Positions 35,501-42,430 of a stretch of 42,923 nucleotides of DNA are shown here, one piece after another. The stretch is from Saccoglossus kowalevskii (lineage: Eukaryota > Hemichordata > Enteropneusta > Harrimaniidae), in assembly GCF_000003605.2 (NCBI RefSeq), contig NW_003151754.1:418413-461335 (forward strand), in the 5' to 3' direction. The notes under the pieces are model-generated. The model ran no database searches and was not told where the DNA came from. It saw only the letters and a list, made by a program, of their open reading frames with translations. Position 1 is the stretch's first letter; each line of letters begins with the position of its first letter. The position numbers were made by a program, and so were the translations under genes.

Positions 35501-38500
35501 TTCATTATTTGCCATCACTGTAGAAAATATACTCATGTATATTCATATGTTCTAATGAATATTCATTATTTGCCATCACTATAGAAAATATACTCATGTA
35601 TATTCATATGTTCTAATGAATATTCATTATTTGCCATCACTATAGAAAATATACTTATGTATATTCATATGTTCTAATGAATATTCATTATTTGCCAACA
35701 CTATAGAAAATATACTCATGTATATTCATATGTTCTAATGAATATTCATTATTTGCCATCACTATAGAAAATATACTCATGTATATTCATATGTTCTGAT
35801 GAATATTCATTATTTGCCATCACTATAGAAAATATACTCGTGTATATTCATATGTTCTAATGAATATTCATTATTTGTTATCACTGCTATTTTTAACTCC
35901 AATTTATTGAATATCATTTCTGATATTGTTTTCAGCTATTACAACACATTCACCAAAGAAACCAGTACTTATATTTGTATCATCTCGACGTCAGACAAGA
36001 CTGACAGCTTTAGATTTGATTGCATTCCTGGCTGCAGAAGATGATCCAAAACAGTGGCTTCACATGCCAGAACGAGAGGTGACTATACAGCACACAGCAC
36101 CATGCATGAGTCTGATTGTTTAAGGTCATGTGTGCTTGTTCTCAAACAGTCCTGATTGACAATTAGTTAGCATGTTAAACTGTCACAATGCAATTATGAT
36201 TTTGAGATGGTCACACAGCTCAGCTCTGTCATGTAGTTTAAATATTAAATATGGTTTCTATGGCAACTTGCTTTGAGCGTGTGAGAAAACATTCAGTGTT
36301 TGAAGCTGTCAAATCTAAATGTCATAATGGTGTTGTAAACTGTGTATAAATGGTTGTGCAGAATGACACATGGTTGCCATCTTTGACAGGGTTGGGAAAT
36401 CATATGTTGGTTATCTTGGAAAGGCATTGGGGCATAATATGGTGGCTGTCTTTGATAGGGATAGGGGCATAACTCCATGGTTATCTTTGAGAGGGATCAG
36501 GGCATCATGTAGTGGCTTTCTTTGACAGGGATCAGGGCATATCATGGAGGTTATCTTTGAAAGGGATCAGGGCATAACTTCGTGGTTATCTTTGAAAAGG
36601 ATTAGGGCATAACTCCATGGTTATCTTTGAGGAGGGATCAGGGCATAACTTGGTGGTTATCTTTGAGGGGGATCAGGGCATAACTTGGTGGTTATCTTTG
36701 AGGGGGATCAGGGCATAACTTGGTGGTTATCTTTGAGGGGGATCAGGGCATAATTTGGTGGTTATCTTTGAGGGGGATCAGGGCATAACTTGGTGGTTAT
36801 CTTTGAGGGGGATCAGGGCATAACTTGGTGGTTATCTTTGAGGGGGATCAGGGCATAATTTGGTGGTTATCTTTGAAGGGGATCAGGGCATAACTTGGTG
36901 GTTATCTTTGAGAGGGATCAGGGCATAACTTGGTGGTTATCTTTGAGAGGGATCAGGGCATAATTTGGTGGTTATCTTTGAAGGGGATCAGGGCATAACT
37001 TGGTGGTTTTCTTTGAGGGGGATCAGGGCATAACTTGGTGGTTATCTTTGAGAGGGATTAGGGCATAACTTGGTGGTTATCTTTGAGAGGGATCAGGGCA
37101 TAAGTTGGTGGTTATCTTTGAAGGGGATCAGGGCATAACTTGGTGGTTTTCTTTGAGGGGGATCAGGGCATAACTTAGTGGTTATCTTTGAGAGGGATCA
37201 GGGCATAACTTGGTGGTTATCTTTGAGGGGGATCAGGGCATAACTTGGTGGTTATCTTTGAGGGGGATCAGGGCATAACTTGGTGGTTATCTTTGAGGGG
37301 ATCAGGGCATAACTTGGTGGTTATCTTTGAGGGGACCAGGGCATAACTTGGTGGTTATCTTTGGGAGGGATCAGGGCATAACTTAGTGGCTATCTTTGAG
37401 AGGTACAAGGGCATAACATGGTGGTTATCTTTGAGAGGTACGAGGGCATAACTTGATTGTTATCTATGAGAGATACAAGAACGTAACTTGGTGGCTGTTT
37501 TTAGAATGAGGGATGATCGTCATATAGGGGCTATCTTTGAGAGAGCTGGAGAGTGTAGCAGTGACATGATAAATTTGACAAATAATTTTTCTTTTTTTTC
37601 ATAGATGGAGAATTTGATTGGTGGTATCCGTGACAATAATCTAAAACTTACCTTGGCATTTGGTATTGGTATCCACCATGCTGGCTTACATGAACGGGAC
37701 AGGAAGACAATAGAGGAACTGTTTGTCAACCAGAAAATACAGGTGAGGCTTGATTATTTTATTTTCAAAAAAAGAAATAAAAAAAAGTGTACTAATGCAT
37801 TTTTGGTCAACTGCTGTTTTCGATTTATCAGGATTTTTCTTGTCTGACTTAAAATTAAAAATTAAAAATGCAATGGTGATTGATTTGAGTGAACACACAA
37901 TGTTCTAAAGTTGATGACTTCATTCTATCCACAGATTCTGATAGCTACCAGTACACTAGCATGGGGTGTCAATTTCCCAGCTCACCTAGTTGTCGTTAAA
38001 GGAACAGAGTACTATGATGGGAAGAACAAGAGATATATGGATTTCCCTATTACAGGTCAGACTCTTATCAGACTTGTATTTCAAAAAAATTGTGTATTGT
38101 GAAGTTAATATATTTAAAAAATACATTTTTTGTAATATTCGCATTATTCAAAAATGCAAAACATGTTCATGTAATACATGTTTTGGAATAATTAACCAAA
38201 AAGACTAGTAAAAACACCCAAAAGACTAAAACTAATCAGTTCTTTCTCAATCTCCCTCAAAATTTTGTGATAATTTTTTTTCAAATGATGTCAGATTTTT
38301 GTTGTATATCACAGTACTTGCAAACCTCATCTTATAAAACTTTGGTAAATTTAATATTTGTTTTGTAGATGTTCTTCAGATGATGGGTCGTGCTGGACGA
38401 CCACAGTTTGATGACCAGGGTACCGCTGTCATATTGGTCCATGATATCAAGAAACATTTCTACAAGAAGTTCCTTTATGAGCCTTTCCCTGTTGAATCCA

Positions 38501-41500
38501 AGTAAGTGTTGTCTTGGTGATGATATTGAAAACTAAGGTCCTAATGAGTTCAAGAGTGAATCAAACTAAGGGTATATAATTCTCATGTTGTAATGTTTGA
38601 AGATCACATTCAAACCATACACTTAATGAGTGTTCTGGTAGTACATGATAATTTGCATGTTTCTATATTTAAATTAAAGCTGAGATTGTATCCAGTCGTG
38701 ACAACAGCGAAAAAAACCACCATTTCTTGTTTTTGATACATGTGTCTGTGTAATTGTGTCAACACATTTTGGGCTACACAAATTTATCTCCAAATATTAT
38801 GCATAGCATACTGCTCTTAATGTGTTAATTAAGCACCCTCAATAGAAACTCACTAAAATTTAAAAAAAACAAAACTTTGTGTCTAATATTTCTCAAGTGA
38901 GGAAATCATAGATATATGTATTTTACACAAATGTTTCACAACCAATATGTAAGACATTGCTATAATTTCCTATTCAAATTCATTTTATCGAGGACTACAG
39001 ATGTTGTATTTTTTCCCATGGAAAATAATAAAAATATTGACCAAAGTAACTTTTCTCAATAAATGTTCTATTTTTAGTTTACTTGAGGTACTAGCAGATC
39101 ATTTGAATGCTGAAATAGTTGCTGGTACAATCACATCAAAACAAGATGCAATGGATTATATTACATGGACTTATTTCTTTAGAAGATTAGTTCAGAATCC
39201 AAGGTAGCAATCTTTAATTGTTTTTATACATTTTAATCCTAAATCAACATTTGTCACCTTTTATGATGAAAACCGACATGATTTTTTACATTTTAAAATT
39301 GTATTTATTTGGACTGGAAGTGACAAGTTAAGGAAAATACATAAAAATAGCAGCAGGAAAGATTATGGCATAAAGATAAGACAATAGAAAACACAGGGAC
39401 AGGAAAATGTGTTTTTATTTATGAGTAAATATGTCTATTTGGCAACAAAAAAAAATTATAGAAAAATACAGACAAATGTGCATAACATTATGCAAAATTT
39501 TTGGTAGGAAATAAAATGCTTTCAAAGCAATATTCTGGAATTATTTGTAGTCACTTGCTGACTTCCTCTAGTAACCTAATGTATGCACATATGTAATTTT
39601 ATTTGTCAATAAGCTATTACCCTTTTCACCGACAGACTTTCTCGCCCAAATTTTTCAGCACTTTTTTCTCATATTCTTTAATATTTCTGGAAATGAACCC
39701 TAATTTTGGAGCCAACAAACAAAATTTGAGTCAATTTTCAATTTTTACTCAAAAAATGTAGTTATTTTTGTCTTAATCTTCTGAAGGAAAGTGCAGACTA
39801 TAAACGGGACTATTTTGTGAATTTGTGATGAAAAGAGGGATCTGATTGTAAAAAAGGTTTAGACTTGAAAACTGAATTATTCTGTCATACTATTCATATG
39901 TATGTAAGTTGCATACAAACCTCCATGAAATCATTAAGTATGCGCATATATAATTTTATTTACAACTTGCATTGAATATTATTGTCTTTCAGTTACTACG
40001 AATTAGAAGATGTTGAACATGACAGCATAAATAAATTTTTGTCTAATCTCGTTGAGAAAGCGCTGGTGGACTTGGAGTCCTCGTATTGTGTTGAAATCGA
40101 TGAGGTATGTACATGTTGTGGTGAAAGGGTCAAAGGTCATAGTCCTGTTTAGCAATTGATATTATAACACTATGTCACTACAATCAATTGGTAAGATACA
40201 CTTGTAGCAAAGTGTGAATTCATTTTTATCTCGGCTCATTGCTGCTGTGATATTTAAAATTATGGTCTTTGTAATTTTGACAGTGAAGAAGTGTGATGTG
40301 TTCACTGCCCATTCAAAATATCAAATGCTTTTAGTTATATATATTTCAGGGATTGATTCATTATTGACACTCACAAAATAAACTATGAAAACCATCACTT
40401 TATTTGTTTTTATTATGCTATATTTCTGCTGTGTTACAGGACAATCGTGGTATCCTACCCCAAACTCTAGGTCGTATTGCATCATATTACTATTTATATC
40501 ACAAATCTGTGCGGTTGTTCAAAGAAAAACTGACGTCAGATTGTTCAATACCAGAACTTATTTCAGTCTTAACAGTAAGTGCATTGTATTCTAGAATCAT
40601 GAACGTTCACAATGTATTTTCTATTGATTAAGTTTTCTGTGTTTTTTACCTGAATAAATTAATGAAAGATTTGAACTTTGTTTCACTTGTTAGAGGTAAC
40701 ATGACAGTTTAACTTTTTGATTAATGAGAATCATCTTCAGAAATGTTTGTTGCTTAGCAACTCTGTTGAGGTATACCTAATTAACTGCTTAATTAGCCAA
40801 CACGCAACACCCTCCCCAGTTTTAAAGAAGAACCTGTCGATTTCTCAGGATTGCACAACGGTATCATGGGACGATCTTGTTATGTTGTTCGCACTTTTAA
40901 TTTGTGTTTTGTTTGCCACTGTAATTTTAATCTACCGTTAAAATCATATTATAAACCACATACCTAATAGTAACCGCACCCCCGATTTTGGCTTCAGTGT
41001 TAAGGAGTTGAACAAAAATTGAAAACATGAAAAATACTTATTACTAACCGCACCCCCAATTCAACAAGACCGTGACTGACTTTGTTTCAACCAGCTGGTA
41101 CATTGTTCCTAATCCTATTCATTTGTTCCGACAACGTGCCTAAAAATATTCACACCTCTTTATTGTTCAGTAGTGTTAGGATGTCAAACACACAGTGAAA
41201 CTGCTTTCGTTCTTGGACAACTTTTGTCAGTACTCCTTATGAATACGTCCGTGTGTCGCAAGTTTTCGACAATGAGCTGTTATCACCGAAAAGCTGTTAA
41301 ATTCTTTTTCAATGCTCTGTTTATCTTTCGAAAACAACTAATTTCTTGATTTAAAAAAAAAGTCATGTCGTTTTCCCATGAGTTTTTTTGTGTGCGTTAT
41401 TATAATCACTACTGAGTAATAATCAACAATTTCAACACTTATTAACACTTAAGTTATTCACTTGTGAGCTGAAGCATGGCCGGATTGCGATACCGTACTT

Positions 41501-42430
41501 TTTTTAGTGCCGTACCATGATCATTTTCTACTAAGCAATACATTAATGTTTGTTTCTATTTGATACTCCTGTCAGAATATACTTTCCGTTACAAAGAAAA
41601 TTAAAACAATAAATGCATATTACATTAAATATACTGAGTATTTTTTTCATGTGAACAGTTTTTTTTTGTGACGTGATGCTTACCACTCTTCCCTGACATT
41701 TAAATTGTATTTTTGCTCATATTCAAAAGATTGTACGGTGTATTGTTTGTTTTGTGCAAGTGATGTGGGAAAAATATGACCATGCCCATTTAGTGATTGC
41801 AATATGTACGTAATAGAAACCGCACCCCGAACTTGAGCTGTTGATCCCAATTTTTTATTTGATATATTGTAATATAAACCGCGGTTTATAATAGGATTTT
41901 AACGGTAGTATTAAAGTGAGTTTGCTGTGAGATTTGGCTTAACTGGAGATGCCTCTCAAGTCAATAGTAGATAATTCTCAAATAGGCAACGTTTAATAGC
42001 CTTTCAATGTTTGATTTTAAGAACACAGATCTATTAACCTTTTCACCACCAGTTCCTTCTTTTCATCACAAATTCAAAAAATAGTTCCATTTATAGTCTG
42101 CATTTTCCTTCAGAAGATTGGGACAAAAATAGCTCAATTTTTTTAGTAAAAACTGAAATTGACTCAAATTTTTTCTGTTGGCTCCAAAATTTTGGTTCAT
42201 TTCCAGAAATATTTTAAGATTATAAGGAAAAAGTGCAGAAACATTTGGGCGAGAAAGTCTAATGGTAGTCATTTTGGTCTATATAAAATACTAAGTATTA
42301 GTGTTCTGTTAATGACAACAGTATATCATATATATATAATAACATACTAGTAAATGTTTTTGTTTTTTGCTCAGGATGCCCATGAGTATGATGAGTTACC
42401 TGTGAGACATAATGAAGATGCCACTAATGG
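8432..42430 (+). CDS. ASCC3: ASCC3, activating signal cointegrator 1 complex subunit 3 (dual-cassette Ski2-like helicase), 33 exons, 3' end outside window
   Basis: Exons: 8432-8666, 9410-9948, 10415-10529, 11149-11198, 11715-11842, 13808-13949, 14401-14526, 14778-14978, 16787-16927, 17272-17436, 18263-18511, 19314-19448, 20124-20315, 20783-21007, 21654-21773, 21929-22180, 22528-22704, 23245-23470, 24693-24946, 26313-26481, 30707-30927, 31470-31555, 31913-32079, 32633-32778, 33373-33493, 35936-36078, 37605-37742, 37935-38055, 38369-38501, 39078-39203, 39993-40104, 40440-40574, 42375-42430. All are GT-AG with consistent phases, giving 1848 codons plus two bases; human ASCC3 has 2202 residues, so the C-terminus lies to the right. 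In known systems ASCC3 is a 3'-5' helicase that unwinds DNA for ALKBH3 alkylation repair. With ASCC2 and TRIP4 it also splits collided ribosomes (yeast Slh1). Similarity to the vertebrate protein is near-continuous across all exons. Both helicase cassettes look catalytically intact. The start ATG at 8432 gives [13 protein letters not shown], matching the family N-terminus. Confidence 0.95.
11227..11391. mobile_element. TTAA-flanked MITE in ASCC3 intron 4
   Basis: Outer TTAA tetranucleotides enclose AGTGGGAGGGTCGTCACC on the left and its imperfect inverse GGTGACGACTCTCTCGCT on the right, about 165 bases. TTAA target sites are typical of piggyBac-class elements. A similar end (GTGACAACCCCTCCGCTTTAA) lies at about 21530-21550 in intron 14. 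It has no coding capacity. Confidence 0.6.
12240..12650 (+). repeat. Dispersed repeat, copy 1 (ASCC3 intron 5), paralogous to 26775-27120
   Basis: Shared blocks with the intron 20 copy include GAGCTACGTCA-like starts, GGGCTCTGC, AGAGCCGGT, AACCAAATTTATATATGTTG, TCTTGTTACACTGTTCAGG and CACCGTGATGGTTGC. Orientation is the same. Both copies are diverged and lack an intact reading frame. The family is not recognised. Confidence 0.65.
13516..13704. mobile_element. MITE in ASCC3 intron 5, family A
   Basis: TACTGTAAAATACTTTATTT at the left is matched perfectly by its inverse ending at 13704. The element is 189 bases and homologous along its length to 3884-4068. TA sits at each outer end. The right copy is the better preserved of the two, so it may be younger. 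Confidence 0.8.
14778..26481 (+). CDS. ASCC3: ASCC3 exons 8-20: first helicase cassette and first Sec63-like module (residues 446-1281)
   Basis: Exon 8 holds Walker A APTGAGKT (about 479-486). Exon 9 holds the Ia-type [11 protein letters not shown] and ELTGDMQLT. Exon 10 holds [13 protein letters not shown] and the Walker B box DEVH (about 591-594). Exon 11 holds GLSATLPN (motif III). Exon 12 holds [13 protein letters not shown]. Exon 13 holds [14 protein letters not shown] and [15 protein letters not shown]. Exon 14 holds motif [14 protein letters not shown]. Exons 15-20 hold the winged-helix/ratchet/FN3-like Sec63 module, including [68 protein letters not shown] and [19 protein letters not shown]. 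No helicase motif is degraded. Exon 13 at its donor and exon 20 at its acceptor are each continuous with a tandem array, described separately. Confidence 0.94.
15587..16604. mobile_element. Probable non-autonomous DNA element in ASCC3 intron 8
   Basis: GATTCTGCCATAAATT at 15587 is mirrored by AATTTACGGCAGAATC ending at 16604, giving imperfect inverted ends about 1 kb apart. Short inner blocks (CGATTTCACGG / CGATTTCTTGG) also recur near each end. No transposase frame is visible. Family unknown. Confidence 0.45.
19819..19976. mobile_element. Small inverted-repeat element in ASCC3 intron 12
   Basis: The left end ACAGTAAATGCATTAATT is mirrored by AATTAATGCTTTTACAAT on the right, 158 bases apart, with an AT-rich interior. 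It probably belongs to the broader TACTGTAAA-ended set, but the ends are diverged. Confidence 0.4.
20303..20521 (+). repeat. 41-base tandem array containing the exon 13 end and donor, five copies plus a partial sixth
   Basis: Units start at 20303, 20344, 20385, 20426, 20467 and 20508, exactly 41 bases apart. The first unit's first 13 bases (TGTGATTATCAAG) are ASCC3 coding sequence ending at the exon 13 boundary 20315, followed by the donor GTATGA. Units 3 and 4 keep CAAG|GTATGA, unit 2 has CAAG|GTTTGA, and units 5 and 6 have lost GT. Each unit is 13 exon-derived and 28 intron-derived bases. Confidence 0.92.
21061..21653. other. ASCC3 intron 14 repeat block
   Basis: Contains an AAAC/AAAT microsatellite (about 21075-21110). 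Beyond it are two diverged direct copies of a segment with GGTCAAGGATGGC ... TTTTTGGCC (about 21280 and 21395), and a piggyBac-MITE-like end near 21550. No gene seen. Confidence 0.45.
23690..23830. repeat. AT-rich palindromic ATGCATAATTATGC tract in ASCC3 intron 18
   Basis: ATAATTATGCATTA and ATGCAAATAATTATGCAT recur several times in both orientations, bracketed by two TTTTGGGAGAA copies (about 23689 and 23812). It is low-complexity, strongly foldable sequence with repeated octamer-like ATGCAAAT cores. Confidence 0.7.
24120..24450. repeat. Dispersed repeat, copy 1 of a direct pair flanking ASCC3 exon 19
   Basis: Shared with 25140-25525: GATACTGCAA, AGTATC..C.GACG-type tract, CATACTGTC, TTATTATTATACATCTTTTC, ATACATCAT, GGTAGGATG, AATACCCAGT and TGACAGATGTATAAT. 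Same orientation, diverged by substitutions and one insertion in copy 2. Confidence 0.75.
25140..25525. repeat. Dispersed repeat, copy 2 of a direct pair flanking ASCC3 exon 19
   Basis: Homologous to 24120-24450 with an additional stretch around 25320-25405. It lies in intron 19, so exon 19 (24693-24946) sits between two direct repeats about 1 kb apart. Family not recognised. Confidence 0.75.
25909..26382 (+). repeat. ~119-base tandem array containing the exon 20 acceptor and exon start, four copies
   Basis: Exon-like starts fall at 25956, 26075, 26195 and 26313, a period of 118-120. Each unit runs ACTGGCAGGGG ... pyrimidine tract ... AG, then about 70 bases of exon sequence encoding [14 protein letters not shown]. 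Only the fourth copy continues into the full exon (26313-26481). Copies 1 and 3 terminate in frame at TAA (26025, 26264) and copy 2 at TAG (26093). Copies 1 and 3 share one set of variants and copies 2 and 4 another, so the array is an ABAB duplication of a dimer. Confidence 0.93.
26775..27120 (+). repeat. Dispersed repeat, copy 2 (ASCC3 intron 20), paralogous to 12240-12650
   Basis: Same blocks and orientation as the intron 5 copy. In one frame it reads [20 protein letters not shown] with a CxxC pair, followed by a Cys/His-containing segment. That is suggestive of a decayed protein fragment from a mobile element, but too short to name. Confidence 0.6.
28880..29760 (+). pseudogene. DIRS reverse transcriptase / RNase H remnant, frameshifted
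   Basis: Pieces in different frames match the DIRS order: QLVSLGMEF (about 29137-29160), then [10 protein letters not shown] and [20 protein letters not shown] (about 29163-29325), then ALPWW...LATDAS, then [17 protein letters not shown] and [11 protein letters not shown] (about 29555-29670, RNase H). The frame changes near 29160, 29330 and 29490 and has stops, so it is not functional. The catalytic palm of the reverse transcriptase upstream is missing. Confidence 0.75.
29886..29985. repeat. Internal complementary region of the DIRS element
   Basis: 29886-29952 repeats the outer 67 bases of the left terminal repeat in inverted orientation. 29953-29985 (TTAGGCGAG ... CGCCTAC) is the approximate inverse of the right-end extension. 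Read on the minus strand it gives right end joined to left end, as expected of a circle-junction template. Confidence 0.75.
30707..42430 (+). CDS. ASCC3: ASCC3 exons 21-33: second helicase cassette and start of second Sec63 module (residues 1281-1849, open at right)
   Basis: Exon 21 carries [19 protein letters not shown] and Walker A APTGSGKT (about 1329-1336). Exon 22 carries [13 protein letters not shown]. Exon 23 carries [25 protein letters not shown] and DEIH (about 1433-1436). Exon 24 carries [16 protein letters not shown]. Exon 26 carries [17 protein letters not shown]. Exons 27-28 carry [12 protein letters not shown] and [15 protein letters not shown]. Exon 29 carries [15 protein letters not shown]. 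Exons 30-33 begin the second Sec63 region ([44 protein letters not shown]). Unlike the inert second cassette of the relative Brr2, the ATPase motifs look intact. The end of exon 33 at 42430 assumes donor GG|GTGGGT. A donor six bases later (GG|GTAGAC) cannot be excluded. Confidence 0.94.
30979..31153. mobile_element. MITE in ASCC3 intron 21, TACTGTAAAATCTGTATTAG ends
   Basis: The left end is mirrored at the right by GAAGC-inverse ... CTAATACAGATTTTATAGTA, spanning 175 bases. Outer bases match the TACTGTAAAA set found in four other introns of the two genes. The interior has GAAGCCGCATC repeats. Confidence 0.75.
32265..32425. repeat. Short tandem repeat around TGAAACACTTTTGACAC in ASCC3 intron 23
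   Basis: CACTTTTGACAC followed by AAAACTCTGACATCATTTTG recurs twice in full, with two further truncated copies. Another diverged copy (AAACTTTTGACACTGTACC) sits at 32940 in intron 24. Confidence 0.65.
33541..33613. repeat. 61-base palindromic satellite, left fragment (ASCC3 intron 25)
   Basis: Contains the perfect 16-base palindrome TAATGAATATTCATTA and GATGAATA. It is continuous in type with the array at 35334-35880, from which it is separated by the 1.7-kb insertion at 33614. Confidence 0.8.
33614..35333. mobile_element. 1.72-kb insertion with TGTCGCACC/GGTGCGACA ends, possible solo LTR
   Basis: The ends are a 9-base perfect inverted repeat beginning TG and ending CA. They are flanked by AATA on both sides (33610-33613 and 35334-35337), which looks like a 4-base target duplication. 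TG...CA ends and a short duplication are typical of LTRs. No integrase, reverse transcriptase or gag is inside, so a solo LTR is the simplest reading. A non-autonomous DNA element is the alternative. Confidence 0.5.
35334..35880. repeat. 61-base palindromic satellite, main array (ASCC3 intron 25)
   Basis: From 35521 the block TAGAAAATATACTCATGTAT recurs at 35582, 35643, 35704, 35765 and 35826, exactly 61 apart. Earlier units are shorter and diverged. Most units hold TAATGAATATTCATTA, a perfect palindrome, and the unit at 35765 has a one-base change in it. The array ends about 55 bases before exon 26. Confidence 0.92.
36365..37545 (+). repeat. 35-base G-rich minisatellite in ASCC3 intron 26, about 33 copies
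   Basis: The consensus unit contains GGGGGATCAGGGCATAAC followed by TTGGTGGTTATCTTTGAG. The centre is nearly homogeneous and both flanks are degenerate, a typical minisatellite profile. The G runs are on the coding strand, so they would be in the pre-mRNA. The array ends about 60 bases before exon 27. Confidence 0.93.
39634..39843 (+). repeat. Inverted repeat arm, ASCC3 intron 30
   Basis: About 210 bases from AGACTTTCTCGCCCAAAT to TTGTGATGAAAAGAGGGA. It is complementary along its length, with scattered mismatches, to 42051-42260. A CCTTTTCACC motif beside both arms suggests terminal repeats of the underlying element. Confidence 0.88.
40932..41908. mobile_element. Non-autonomous DNA element in ASCC3 intron 32
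   Basis: CTACCGTTAAAATCATATTA at the left mirrors TAATAGGATTTTAACGGTAG at the right. A second inner pair (TAGTAACCGCACCCC / TAGAAACCGCACCCC) is in direct, not inverted, orientation. It is about 977 bases with no transposase frame. Confidence 0.65.
42051..42260 (-). repeat. Inverted repeat arm, ASCC3 intron 32
   Basis: Reverse-oriented partner of 39634-39843. The pair encloses exons 31 (39993-40104) and 32 (40440-40574). The transcript could therefore fold into a long imperfect duplex. Confidence 0.88.

Larger units (their letters stand above)
8667..42374 (+). other. ASCC3 introns without listed features
   Basis: Introns over 300 bases in which I see no gene, RNA gene or clear element are 1 (8667-9409), 3 (10530-11148), 6 (13950-14400), 9 (16928-17271), 10 (17437-18262), 11 (18512-19313), 16 (22181-22527), 17 (22705-23244), 22 (31556-31912), 28 (38056-38368), 29 (38502-39077) and 31 (40105-40439). 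Intron 1 has a small hairpin (ATGGAGGCATACCTCCAT near 9016) and a duplicated TTTATAATCTCATTTTATAA (9080-9140). The rest is AT-rich unique-looking sequence. Confidence 0.55.

Noticed and set aside
36365-37545. CRISPR-like array (also considered for 42421-42923 and 35334-35880)
   Set aside because: Units are contiguous tandem copies without unique spacers, and the DNA is animal nuclear with introns.
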